NCBI GenBank assembly: GCA_016192065.1
Contig: JACPUX010000002.1
Location: forward strand, 1-64,000
From: Betaproteobacteria bacterium
Lineage (GTDB): Bacteria; Pseudomonadota; Gammaproteobacteria; Burkholderiales; Casimicrobiaceae
DNA: 64,000 nucleotides
Reading direction: 5' to 3'
This document shows positions 1 to 8,083 of the stretch, piece after piece (position 1 is the stretch's first letter; each line of letters starts with the position of its first letter). The notes beneath the pieces are model-generated. The model worked only from the letters and a program-made list of their open reading frames with translations. It did no database searches and had not been told where the DNA came from. Both the position numbers and the translations under genes were made by a program.

Positions 1-221
1 CGAGGCCCGCCCGGCCGCCCGAAGGGGGCGCAAGCCCATCACCGGAGCGGGCGCAGCCCGCGAACGCACTCACCCCCTTCCTCGGGAAGGGGGCCGGGGG
101 GATGATTCGTCGAGGCCCGCCCGGCCGCCCGAAGGGGGCGCAAGCCCATCACCGGAGCGGGCGCAGCCCGCGAACCGCACTCACCCCCTTCCCCAGGAAG
201 GGGGCCGGGGGGAAGGTTCGT
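1..221. repeat. Tandem 110-nt intergenic repeat, two units
   Basis: Two head-to-tail units (1-110 and 111-221) are nearly identical. Each carries a REP-like hairpin with arms GCGGGC and GCCCGC (44-65 and 154-175) and a second C-rich/G-rich hairpin (CCCCCTTCC with GGAAGGGGG). A diverged third copy lies at about 13825-13932. No plausible protein is encoded here; open frames crossing it are low-complexity. The unit is probably a dispersed repeat of this genome, and the window may start inside a longer array. Confidence 0.8.
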
Positions 222-278
222 CCACCCCCGCCCGGCGCTCGGACCAAAACCAGGCCGGCCTTCCAACTAGCCAGTAAA

Positions 279-293
279 GGAGCTCTAGGCTCC
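279..293 (-). terminator. Weak terminator-like hairpin at the hutF stop
   Basis: A 5-bp stem (GGAGC with GCTCC) with a 5-nt loop sits across the hutF stop codon. On the minus strand it is followed by only three T residues. It is a marginal candidate for an intrinsic terminator. Confidence 0.3.
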
Positions 294-1664
294 CAGGCCC
301 AGCCGCGCCATCCTCTTGGCGAAGCGCTGGGCGATCATTTTCTCGCGCTGGTGCCGTCCCTCGCGCACCACGGCGTGCCCGGCCACATAGACATCGGTGA
401 TCGGGCTCTCGGCGCCGCTGGAGAAGACCAGGGCGTCGAGCCAATGCTCGGGCGACAGACCCAACAAGGCGCGATGCGCCGGATTCAGCACCAGGAAATC
501 GGCCCGCTTGCCGACTTGCAGCGCTCCCACCGGCTGGCCCGCCGCACGGGCGCCGCCAGCATGGGCCTTTTGCACCAGCATGGCGCCGGTGGATTGCCCA
601 GCGTCCAGGGCAGCGACATTGCGCCCCTCGATGCGTAAACGCTGGCCATATTCCAGCCAGCGCAATTCCTCGAAAGGGTCAGCGCCGAGATTGCTGTCCG
701 AACCGATGCCAAAACAGCCCCCGTCCTTCAGGAACTCTCGCAAGGGAAAGAAACCGTCGCCGAGATCACCTTCGGTGCTGGGGCACAATCCGGCCACAGC
801 ACCGCTTCGCGCTAAGAGTTCGCGTTCGGCCCCGGCCAAATGCGTGGCATGCACCAAACACCAACGCTGGTCTACTGGCATATGATCGAACAGCCAGGCC
901 ACCGGTCGCTGCCCCAAAGCGCCGATGCAGTCCTCGACTTCACGTTGTTGCTCAGCGACGTGAATGTGGATGGGCGCACCGGCATCGAGCGCACTCACTC
1001 CGGCGATGAGTTCCTGGAGCGCGGCCGGGGGCACCGCGCGCAACGAGTGCGGGGCGACGCCGATGCGGCATCCGGATGCGCCGCCGAACTCGCTCCGCAG
1101 CGCTTCGAGCCCGCGCAGAATCATTTCGGGAGTTCCCCGAAACCGCTCCTGCGACGAGCTCAGCGGCTGGCCGGCAAAGTCGCCGCGCATGTAGAGCACC
1201 GGCAGCAAGGTCAGGGCGATACCCGCGTCCCGAGCCGCCTCCACAAGCAAGCGCGCGTAGCGTTCGGGAGGCTCGGTCAGAACACCACCGGCGCCGCGGT
1301 GCAGGTAATGAAATTCGCAGACCGTGGTGTAGCCGCCACGCACAAGTTCGGCAAAGTTCTGGGCGGCGATCGCCAGGTAGTCCTCTTCATCGAGCGCGGC
1401 CACCAAACCGTACATGGCCTCACGCCAGGTCCAGAAGCTGTCTCCGGAGCCACTGGCGATTTGTGTGCGCCCGAGCAAGGCGCGTTGAAAAGCGTGGCTA
1501 TGCAGGTTGGTAAACCCCGGCAGCACCGGCCCGGCCAGCGCCCATGCGCCGGCAGGCGCGGCGCCGCGGGAAACCGAAACAAAGTCGCCCGAGGGGCCAA
1601 CCTCAAGCAAAACGTCGCGCCGCCAACCCTCGGGCAGCAGCGCGTGTGGCGCGTGAAAAATCAA
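285..1664 (-). CDS. hutF: Formimidoylglutamate deiminase (HutF-type amidohydrolase)
   Basis: A 459-residue amidohydrolase-superfamily protein of the usual HutF length. HutF deiminates N-formimino-L-glutamate to N-formyl-L-glutamate and ammonia in the five-step histidine-degradation route. Visible metal and active-site motifs, in order, are HSHAFQ (first HxH), CEFHYLH, HIHVAEQ, LVHATHL and GSDSNLGADPFEELR. The start codon is TTG, and its TTGA overlaps the TGA of the upstream curlin-like gene, so translation is probably coupled. No other hut gene is in the window, so the pathway context is missing. Family assignment is confident; the substrate is inferred from the family. Confidence 0.88.
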   Translation of the reverse strand: MIFHAPHALLPEGWRRDVLLEVGPSGDFVSVSRGAAPAGAWALAGPVLPGFTNLHSHAFQRALLGRTQIASGSGDSFWTWREAMYGLVAALDEEDYLAIAAQNFAELVRGGYTTVCEFHYLHRGAGGVLTEPPERYARLLVEAARDAGIALTLLPVLYMRGDFAGQPLSSSQERFRGTPEMILRGLEALRSEFGGASGCRIGVAPHSLRAVPPAALQELIAGVSALDAGAPIHIHVAEQQREVEDCIGALGQRPVAWLFDHMPVDQRWCLVHATHLAGAERELLARSGAVAGLCPSTEGDLGDGFFPLREFLKDGGCFGIGSDSNLGADPFEELRWLEYGQRLRIEGRNVAALDAGQSTGAMLVQKAHAGGARAAGQPVGALQVGKRADFLVLNPAHRALLGLSPEHWLDALVFSSGAESPITDVYVAGHAVVREGRHQREKMIAQRFAKRMARLGLGA

Positions 1665-2128
1665 TTGGGTGAAGCGGTGCCGACGTTGATCGACTGACGG
1701 TTATTCAGACCGGATTGAGTCTGCTGGGCATCGGTGTTGCGGACGTCCATGTGCTGCACGTTGTGTGCGCCGCTCTGGGTCTGGTTCACCCGCGAACTCG
1801 CGGCCACGGCGCTTTGCCTGTTATGAGTGCCGCTCTGGACTTGGCGGGCGGTCGCGTCATTGCCGTCTAGTTCCTGCACGTTGCTCAGGCCGGTCTGGGA
1901 TTGCAGCGACCGGGTCTTGATGCCGCGCATGACTTGGCTGTTGTTGCGCCCCGCCTGCGCCTGCGCGGCCTGTGAACCGATTGCCTGAATGGTCTGCCGA
2001 TTGTTGCTAGTGTTGGCCTTGATACTGGGTGCGGCTTCGGTCTTGGTTTTGCTCTTCTCGATCTCGACGCCAGCACCGGCGACCGCGGCGATCACTAGCA
2101 GCAATCCGAAGCTCAGAATCTTCTTCAT
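1661..2128 (-). CDS. Secreted curlin-repeat-like protein (possible amyloid subunit)
   Basis: A 155-residue protein with an N-terminal signal peptide (MKKILSFGLLLVIAAVAGAG). The start at 2128 has a GGAGCGAG ribosome site 5 bases upstream; an in-frame ATG at 2140 is less likely. From about residue 45 to the end there are five repeats of about 20 residues with the pattern Q-x-Q-x-G-x-x-N-x-Q (AQAGRNNSQ, SQTGLSNVQ, VQSGTHNRQ, TQSGAHNVQ, TQSGLNNRQ). This resembles the curlin repeat of CsgA/CsgB, in which regularly spaced Gln, Gly and Asn form a beta-solenoid amyloid. No csgEF-like genes are adjacent; a CsgG-like lipoprotein lies 5 kb away. Its stop overlaps the hutF start. An amyloid or surface-fibre role is inference from the repeat pattern. 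Confidence 0.65.
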   Translation of the reverse strand: MKKILSFGLLLVIAAVAGAGVEIEKSKTKTEAAPSIKANTSNNRQTIQAIGSQAAQAQAGRNNSQVMRGIKTRSLQSQTGLSNVQELDGNDATARQVQSGTHNRQSAVAASSRVNQTQSGAHNVQHMDVRNTDAQQTQSGLNNRQSINVGTASPN

Positions 2129-2215
2129 GTCTCGCTCCAAAGTCCCGGTCGAAAATCCTGGCCCACGTTGCCGCAGCTCGCGCGCCCCAAAAAAGCACCC
2201 GGGTTGATTTCCTGG

Positions 2216-2266
2216 CAGGCTACTAGCCTGGGCATATTCATCATACTCCGCTTTTTCGGGGCGGAG
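2216..2266 (-). promoter_or_regulatory. Palindrome, -10-like box and hairpin upstream of the curlin-like gene
   Basis: Upstream of the curlin-like gene (reading the minus strand) there is a hairpin CTCCGC/GCGGAG (2246-2251 with 2261-2266), an abutting -10-like TATGAT (2245-2240), and a perfect 7+1+7 palindrome CAGGCTA-C-TAGCCTG (2216-2230) where transcription would begin. No convincing -35 box is present. The palindrome is a candidate operator. The rest of the 2129-2451 gap shows no gene. Confidence 0.3.
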
Positions 2267-2451
2267 ATCGTTTCACTGTGTGGCAGTCCGCGCGGCATTC
2301 GTTCACAGAATCGCCGCACCAGCTGCCGCCCACCCTCACCGCCGCGCGGCGCAGGGCGCGCTCGCGCCCCGATCTGCTTGAGGGGTCTCGAATGCGCTCG
2401 GTCACGCTCCCGGCACTGTGGCGGCGCGAGACACCGCGCGCGGGAATCCGC

Positions 2452-3306
2452 TCAGGCCAGGTGCGCCTGGGCCTCCATGACCATGAATCCGTCCGCGTCA
2501 ACCGCCCAGAGTCGCGCGGTCCGTCCTTCGGGCTCAGTGTTGCCGGCGAGGCGCAAGGCTCCGGCGGCGTACACCGGGCGCAAGGCGCGAAAGTCGAAGC
2601 GCTCGATGGCGCGGTCGGGCAGGTGCCGGCGCAGCAGATCGAGCAAAAGTGTGGCGCACAACGGCGCATGCACGACCAGGCCAGGGTAGGCCTCAACCTG
2701 GGTGACGTAGTATTGGTCGTAGTGGATGCGGTGGCTGTTGAAGGTCAACGCGGAAAAGCGAAACAAAAGCACTTCGTCGAGCGCCACCTGGCGATGCCAT
2801 TGGGCATTCGTCGGTGGCACGCACCCGGGCTGCGGTTGCGCTCCGGGCTCAGGCATGGCGCGATAGACGATGTCATGGTCCTCGGTGACCGCCAGGCCGG
2901 CGGCGTTGCGAATTTCGTGACGCACGGTGACGAACACCAGTTCACCGCTGCGCCCCAATTTGAGCTGAATGTCGGCGATCACCGAGGTACGCTGCACCGG
3001 CTCGCCAACCCAAAGCGGGTGAAAGAAGCGCACCCTGCCACCCGCCCACAGGCGCCGAGGCAAGGGTATCGGCGGCAGGAAACCGCCACGCTTGGCGTGG
3101 CCGTCTGGCCCCAGGTCGGACTGCACGGTGCGCGGCAGGAAATAGAGCCAATGCGCGAGCGGCGGAAGCGCACTGCCGGCGGGGGGCACGGGTTCGTCGC
3201 GGTCGAGTGTCGCGGCCAGGGCACCGACCGGCCAAGCGGTAAGCGTGTCGGTGACGACATCGGTCTTGCCGATCCACTGGCGCCAAAAGATCTCGTCTTG
3301 GGTCAT
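2452..3306 (-). CDS. MaoC/FAS1-like acyl-CoA hydratase (mesaconyl-C4-CoA hydratase-like)
   Basis: A 284-residue protein resembling the FAS1-like dehydratase/mesaconyl-C4-CoA hydratase group, a double hot-dog fold that adds water to enoyl-CoA thioesters. Landmarks are WIGKTDVVTDTL near the N terminus, the LPPLAHWLYFLP segment, GGFLPPIPLPRRLWAGGRV around residue 75, and the second hot-dog part with NSHRIHYDQYY followed by VVHAPLCATLLLDL. Start 3306 (MTQDEIFW) was chosen over an in-frame ATG at 3342 because an AGGA ribosome site precedes it and because 3342 lies against the end of the helicase gene. It follows that gene by 32 bases. The exact CoA substrate cannot be read from sequence. Confidence 0.72.
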   Translation of the reverse strand: MTQDEIFWRQWIGKTDVVTDTLTAWPVGALAATLDRDEPVPPAGSALPPLAHWLYFLPRTVQSDLGPDGHAKRGGFLPPIPLPRRLWAGGRVRFFHPLWVGEPVQRTSVIADIQLKLGRSGELVFVTVRHEIRNAAGLAVTEDHDIVYRAMPEPGAQPQPGCVPPTNAQWHRQVALDEVLLFRFSALTFNSHRIHYDQYYVTQVEAYPGLVVHAPLCATLLLDLLRRHLPDRAIERFDFRALRPVYAAGALRLAGNTEPEGRTARLWAVDADGFMVMEAQAHLA

Positions 3307-3338
3307 GTCCAATTTCCTGGAGTTCCAGATCGCTCGTC

Positions 3339-5327
3339 TCAAACTCGCGTCAGCATGGCGCGCAGGGCGGCGAGCTTGGCGCGGCCGTCGGCCTTCTCCT
3401 GCACGGCATCAACCGGCGCCGCGCAATCGCCGACAAAATTCAAATCGTCACGCACCAGTTCGTCGATGAAGCGGCTGGGCGCGCAGTCGCTCATCTCCCG
3501 GGCGCGGCGGCGACGCCGGCAATGGCTGATCCAAAGCGTGCGCTGCGCCCGCGTGATGCCCACGTACATCAGGCGGCGCTCTTCTTCGACCTGCCCCGCG
3601 GCAATCGATTCCCGGTGCGGCAGAATGCCTTCCTCCACCCCGGCTAAAAAGACGTGCGGGAACTCCAGCCCCTTGGCCGCGTGCAGCGTCGACAGTCGGA
3701 CCGCATCGGTCTTGCTCTGGTCATCGCTGTCGAGCATGTTCAAGAGCGCGATGGTCTGGGTGAGTTCCAACAGGCTCTTACCCTCGGCCTTGCCCTTCTG
3801 GTCCAGCCAGTCCGCGAACTCGCGCACGTTCTTCCAGCGTGCCGCGGCCACCGGCGCATCGAAACTCGCGCGCAGATGATCCTCGTAGCCGACCCCCGCC
3901 AGCAGTTCTTCGAAGACCGCCCCCGCGGGTTCGCGCCCGGCCCGCTCGGCCAGACGCAGGCGGAAGGCGCCGAACTGCTGGAGCGCCGCGGCAGGGCGTT
4001 CGCCCAATTGCGCCGCCAGATCCCATTCGCCGATCGCCGCACACAGGCTGCGCTGGCGCGCCGTGCCGAGTTCACCTAGGCGTCCCAGGGTCTCTTTGCC
4101 GATACCCCGCCGCGGCGTGGTGATGGCGCGGACGAAAGCGGGGTTGTCGTCTTCATTGAGCAAGAGGCGCAGGTAGGCAAGGAGATCCTTGATTTCGACG
4201 CGCTCAAAGAATGAGCTTCCGCCGCTCAGTTGGTAGGGTACGTTGTGGGTGCGCAGCACGGTCTCGAACACCCGCGCCTGATGATTGCCGCGATAGAGTA
4301 TGGCGTAATCGGCGAAGCGCCCGCGATGTTCGAACTTATGCGCCTGCATGGCGAGTGCGATTCGCTCCGCTTCCGCTTCGTCGTCCGGACAGGCCATGAT
4401 CGAGATGCGTTCGCCCAAGCCCAGCTCGCTCCAAAGGCGTTTCTCGAACAGTTTGGGGTTGTTGGCGATCAAGGCGTTGGCACTGCGCAGAATGCGTACG
4501 CTGGAACGGTAGTTCTGCTCGAGTTTGATGAGCTTGAGTTCGGGATAGTCCTGGGGCAGACGCGCCAGGTTCTCGGCGCTGGCGCCACGCCAGGCGTAGA
4601 TTGCCTGATCGTCATCGCCGACCACGGTAAAACGTGCCAACGGTTCAGTCAGCAGACGCAGCAGGCGGTATTGCGCCTGGTTGGTGTCCTGATATTCGTC
4701 GACCAGAAGATAATGCAAGCGACTGCGCCAGCGCGCCTGGGCGTGCTCATCGCGCGTCAGCAGTTCCACGGGCAGGCCGATCAGATCATCGAAATCGACC
4801 GCCTGGTACGCGCGCAGGGTCTCGTTGTAAGAATGGTAGGCTCGCGCGGCGTTCTGCGCTGCTTCGTCGCCCGCCTGGCGCAGCGCTTGCGCGGGCGTGA
4901 CCAAAGCGTTCTTCCACAGGCTCACCTGGGTCTGCACCGCGCGCACTCGGGCGCGGTCGCTGGTCACCAAAAGTTCGGCGAAGATGCCCTCGGCATCATC
5001 CGGATCAAGAATGGAAAAACCGGGGCGCAAGCCGGCCGCCCCAGCTTCCGCGCGAAGAATTTTTAGGCCCAGCGCATGGAAGGTGCAAACCGTCAGGGCT
5101 TGGGCCGCCTCGGCCTTGACCGTCCGGGCGACCCGTTCCTGCATCTCGCGTGCCGCTTTGTTGGTGAAGGTGATGGCGGCGATGTGCCGGGCCTGATAGC
5201 CGCTGGCGAGCAGATGCGCGATCTTGGCGGTGATGACGCGGGTTTTGCCGCTACCGGCACCCGCCAGCACCAGCAAGGGACCATCGAGATAGCGCACCGC
5301 CGCGCGCTGTTCGGAATTGAGGCTCAT
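3339..5327 (-). CDS. rep: Rep-type ATP-dependent 3'-5' DNA helicase (UvrD/Rep superfamily 1A)
   Basis: A 662-residue SF1A helicase, about the length of E. coli Rep (673). Rep unwinds DNA 3' to 5' and helps forks pass protein roadblocks. In order: Q motif near LNSEQRAAV, Walker A AGAGSGKTRVI, motif Ia ITFTNKAA, Walker B LLVDEYQDTN, motif III VVGDDDQAIYAWRGA, motif IV EQNYRSS, and motif V TLHAAKGLEFPHV followed by motif VI VGITRAQ. Ending near residue 660 without a UvrD-type C-terminal tail favours Rep over UvrD. No strong Shine-Dalgarno precedes the ATG. It probably forms a transcription unit with the hydratase gene downstream. Confidence 0.88.
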   Translation of the reverse strand: MSLNSEQRAAVRYLDGPLLVLAGAGSGKTRVITAKIAHLLASGYQARHIAAITFTNKAAREMQERVARTVKAEAAQALTVCTFHALGLKILRAEAGAAGLRPGFSILDPDDAEGIFAELLVTSDRARVRAVQTQVSLWKNALVTPAQALRQAGDEAAQNAARAYHSYNETLRAYQAVDFDDLIGLPVELLTRDEHAQARWRSRLHYLLVDEYQDTNQAQYRLLRLLTEPLARFTVVGDDDQAIYAWRGASAENLARLPQDYPELKLIKLEQNYRSSVRILRSANALIANNPKLFEKRLWSELGLGERISIMACPDDEAEAERIALAMQAHKFEHRGRFADYAILYRGNHQARVFETVLRTHNVPYQLSGGSSFFERVEIKDLLAYLRLLLNEDDNPAFVRAITTPRRGIGKETLGRLGELGTARQRSLCAAIGEWDLAAQLGERPAAALQQFGAFRLRLAERAGREPAGAVFEELLAGVGYEDHLRASFDAPVAAARWKNVREFADWLDQKGKAEGKSLLELTQTIALLNMLDSDDQSKTDAVRLSTLHAAKGLEFPHVFLAGVEEGILPHRESIAAGQVEEERRLMYVGITRAQRTLWISHCRRRRRAREMSDCAPSRFIDELVRDDLNFVGDCAAPVDAVQEKADGRAKLAALRAMLTRV

Positions 5328-5538
5328 GGGCTAGAATGTCCGGCGATTCTACCATCCGGGGCGACGCCGTCGGTCTGGCCAACCTGGGCCAAGGAAAAGC
5401 GCAAGTCCCCAGAGCAAAGAAAGCGCTGATGTAGTCCGTCACACCGGCAAAGGTCGGCGTCTGGGTCGTTGGAATTCCTCAATTCCGGCGTGCCCCGGAA
5501 CGACGAGGCCCGGCCTGACTGGTAGCGAATAGACGAGC

Positions 5539-5560
5539 GGTCAACTGAGGTTTCTAAGAT
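5539..5560 (+). repeat. Solo terminal repeat of a MITE-like element, with a repeat-rich leader
   Basis: GGTCAACTGAGGTTTCTAAGAT matches the right-hand inverted repeat of the element at 33647-33793 (core TCAACTG-G-GTTTCTA). No matching left arm was found between 5328 and 5538. That stretch also holds a palindrome-rich segment (about 5470-5515) but no gene. The remnant ends about 10 bases before apaH. Confidence 0.55.
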
Positions 5561-5569
5561 GATTCAGCG

Positions 5570-6391
5570 ATGAGCACCTATGCCATCGGCGACATTCAGG
5601 GTTGCTACGAGGAATTCCGGCAACTACTACTGTTGCTTGATTTTTCGCCCTCGCGCGATCGGCTGTGGCTGGTCGGCGACTTGGTCAATCGGGGACCAGG
5701 TTCCTTGGAGACTTTGCGGTACGTGCAATCCCTCGATGACGCTGCGACCACAGTGCTGGGCAACCACGACCTACATTTGCTCACCGTGGCGGCGGGCCAC
5801 GCGCGCCTGCATCGCCGCGATACCCTGCGTTCCATCCTCGACGCCCCGGACCGGGCGGCGCTGCTCCAATGGTTGCGCACCCGCCCCTTGATTCATGTCG
5901 ATGGCGCGTTCGTCCTGGTGCATGCCGGACTGATTCCGCCCTGGACCGTGCCCCAGGCGCTGGACCTGGCGGGCGAGGTGGCCGCGGCGCTGGCCGGCCC
6001 CAAACACGATCAGTTCTTGCGTGTGCTCTACGGCAACACCCCGGACTGGACCGAGCAACTCACCGGCTGGGACCGCCTGCGTGCCATCGTCAATGTTTGC
6101 ACCCGCCTGCGCTTCTGTGCGCGCGACGGACGGCTTGAATTCGATGAGAAGCGCGGTGCGGAACACGCACCGGTTGGATTCGCGCCCTGGTTCAAGATCC
6201 CGGAGCGGCGCTCGGCGACCCACACGCTGATCTGCGGGCACTGGTCCACACTTGAACTGCGCCTCGAAGCCCGGGTTTGGATGCTCGATTCCGGCTGCCT
6301 TTGGGGCGGCCCGCTCAGTGCCGTGCGCCTGGAGGATGGGGCGGTGTTCCAGGTGCCGAGTCGGCAGCCGCTGGACCCCAAGCCGCGATGA
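5570..6391 (+). CDS. apaH: Diadenosine tetraphosphatase, symmetrical
   Basis: A 273-residue metallophosphoesterase that hydrolyses Ap4A symmetrically to two ADP, lowering alarmone levels; ApaH also acts on Np4-capped RNA in E. coli. Metallophosphatase motifs are in order: AIGDIQGCYEEF (GDxxG), LVGDLVNRGPGS (GDxxDRG variant with N), VLGNHDLHLL (GNHD), VHAGLIPPW and LICGHWSTLEL. The leader is unusual: a 4-codon reading frame ATG-ATT-CAG-CGA-TGA at 5559-5573 overlaps the apaH ATG through ATGA, and no good Shine-Dalgarno is visible. The 3' end overlaps the convergent acyltransferase gene by 77 bases. Confidence 0.92.
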   Translation: MSTYAIGDIQGCYEEFRQLLLLLDFSPSRDRLWLVGDLVNRGPGSLETLRYVQSLDDAATTVLGNHDLHLLTVAAGHARLHRRDTLRSILDAPDRAALLQWLRTRPLIHVDGAFVLVHAGLIPPWTVPQALDLAGEVAAALAGPKHDQFLRVLYGNTPDWTEQLTGWDRLRAIVNVCTRLRFCARDGRLEFDEKRGAEHAPVGFAPWFKIPERRSATHTLICGHWSTLELRLEARVWMLDSGCLWGGPLSAVRLEDGAVFQVPSRQPLDPKPR

Positions 6392-7097
6392 TGGCCTCGC
6401 GCGCCGCCTGCGCCAGCTCACGCCGGTTGGCTTGGGCCGCGGCGAGCAAGGGCTGCAAACGCACTTCGACGACTAAGCCACGGGCCTCGATGATCCGGCG
6501 CACAGTGGTGGCAAACGGGGTGTCGCCCACGTAAGCGGCGGCGTCGGAATAGCCGCCGTCGGCCTGGCGATAGCGCAGCGCTACCGGTTGCACCTGTCCG
6601 CCAGCGTCGATCACCGGTTGCAGCAGCGAACCATGAAACCGCATCACCTTGCGTCCATCACTGGTGGTGCCTTCGGGAAAAACCCCGATGCAGTCGCCCC
6701 CCGCCAGCGCCTCGATGATCACCCGATTCACCCGGGCGGTGTCGTGGCGCCGCGCGCGTTCGACGAAGATCGTGCCGGAGCGTCGGATCAGAAAACCGAA
6801 CACCGGCCACGAGGCCAATTCCGCCTTGGCCACGAAGCGGGTCGGGTGAACCGCGTGCAGTACGAAGATGTCGAGCCAGGAAATATGGTTGGCGACGACC
6901 AGCAGATTGTGGTGCTGGGCCTCGGGCAAATGTCCATGCACCACCAGGCGAAGCCCCAGTGCCCGCAGCAGGCGCCGCGACCAGCCGCGCAGATAGCGAC
7001 GCTGGCGCCAAGGCGGCCAGGATGGGTAGCGGAACACTCCCGTGAGCAGAGCCGAGAGCAACAGCCAAAGGGCGTGCAGGATACGAAGAACGCGCAT
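6315..7097 (-). CDS. 1-acyl-sn-glycerol-3-phosphate acyltransferase (PlsC-like)
   Basis: A 260-residue membrane acyltransferase of the PlsC/LPLAT family, which acylates lysophosphatidic acid or a related lysolipid from acyl-ACP or acyl-CoA at the inner membrane. The catalytic HX4D motif is NHISWLD (about residue 92); the glycerophosphate-binding motif is FPEGTTSDG (about residue 160). An N-terminal hydrophobic stretch (LLLSALLTGVF) would anchor it. The C-terminal 25 codons overlap apaH on the opposite strand, which is unusual but both ends look genuine. The specific acceptor lipid is not evident; several such paralogues are common per genome. Confidence 0.82.
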   Translation of the reverse strand: MRVLRILHALWLLLSALLTGVFRYPSWPPWRQRRYLRGWSRRLLRALGLRLVVHGHLPEAQHHNLLVVANHISWLDIFVLHAVHPTRFVAKAELASWPVFGFLIRRSGTIFVERARRHDTARVNRVIIEALAGGDCIGVFPEGTTSDGRKVMRFHGSLLQPVIDAGGQVQPVALRYRQADGGYSDAAAYVGDTPFATTVRRIIEARGLVVEVRLQPLLAAAQANRRELAQAAREAIIAAWGPAAADSAPGTPPHPPGARH

Positions 7098-7228
7098 GGG
7101 GACGGCCGGCGTCGCCAGACGCCGGCCTCAAAGGATCATCGAAGCACCGCCCGCCAAGCCGGCGGCCGGCGTTTAGACTCCGGGGCAAAGGTCACCGCCC
7201 TTTGCCCGCCGGTTCAATCGGCGCTTGG

Positions 7229-8011
7229 TCAGCGACGCTTTTTCTCGGGTACCGGGCCGGCCGGTCCCATGGCGCGGAATTGCGGTACCAGTTTGTTGAT
7301 GGCATCCATCATCGCCGCGGCAACGACCTTACCTTCATTGGTGCGCCCCCAGCCGCCAGCCACGGCACCACCGAGGGAGCCGAGGATACCGCCGCCCAGA
7401 CCGAAGTCGGTGGCGCGCGCGCTGCCTTCGGCGGCGGCGATCTGTTCGGTGGTGTTGTTGTCGGTGAGCGTGAGCACGACCTGGGCTTCGCGGAACTTCA
7501 TGCTGCCGGCAATGGCGCCGACCGCCGGGGCCCTCGGGAAGAACGCGCCGAGTGCCACACCCATGCCGCCGGCGTTGTCTTCAGCGAACACCACGTCGGG
7601 AATCAGCGTGTAATGGGCCTCGACGACATTGCCCTTGCGAACGTTGTCTTGCTTGCGGGTCAGCCCTTCGCGCTGCAACTCAATTTCCTGGCGCGTGGCG
7701 CGCAGGCCCGCGCCGCGATCGACCACCCGAAAGCAGCCCGATTGTTGCAACATCAGCTTGAGCAAGGGCATGGGGGACTTGGGCAAAGAGCCGTAGTAGA
7801 CAATATAGCCATAGCCATGTGGGTTCTCGGATACTGCGACGGTACCGACCGGTGCATCACAGCGCACCAATTGCGACGACGCGCCGCGCGCACCGGCATC
7901 TCCCGCCGAGCCGGTGACCACCGAACCACCGGAGCCCATTTCCATTTGCGACGTACACCCAGCCAAGGCCACCGCGGCTCCGACCAGGACACCCATGCTC
8001 AAGTTTTTCAT
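7229..8011 (-). CDS. CsgG-like outer-membrane lipoprotein
   Basis: A 260-residue lipoprotein starting MKNLSMG with lipobox LAGC (Cys at about residue 18). Start 8011 has a GAAGGAG ribosome site. The body resembles the CsgG/HfaB-type domain, which in curli systems forms an outer-membrane secretion channel: the segment PMPLLKLMLQQSGCFRVVDRG is split here as PMPLLKLML then QSGCFRVVDRG, followed by an Arg/Glu-rich helix, AHYTLIPDVVF, a hydrophobic Gly-rich stretch and a REAQVVLTLTDNNTTEQ strand. A C-terminal Gly/Ala-rich segment (GLGGGILGSLGGAVAGG) precedes a basic tail. It stands alone, with no csgE/csgF neighbours. It might serve the curlin-like protein at 1661-2128, or be one of many CsgG-like proteins of other function. 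Confidence 0.68.
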   Translation of the reverse strand: MKNLSMGVLVGAAVALAGCTSQMEMGSGGSVVTGSAGDAGARGASSQLVRCDAPVGTVAVSENPHGYGYIVYYGSLPKSPMPLLKLMLQQSGCFRVVDRGAGLRATRQEIELQREGLTRKQDNVRKGNVVEAHYTLIPDVVFAEDNAGGMGVALGAFFPRAPAVGAIAGSMKFREAQVVLTLTDNNTTEQIAAAEGSARATDFGLGGGILGSLGGAVAGGWGRTNEGKVVAAAMMDAINKLVPQFRAMGPAGPVPEKKRR

Positions 8012-8083
8012 CAAAACCACTCCTTCATTTGGAATTCCGCCGAAACCGGCACCGGAAATCGCCCTCGCTCACGCCTCGCGGCG

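Noticed and set aside
2278..3879. Long plus-strand open frame (533 codons) opposite the hydratase and helicase genes
   Set aside because: It is antisense to two well-supported genes, has no recognisable domain and reflects high-GC codon bias.
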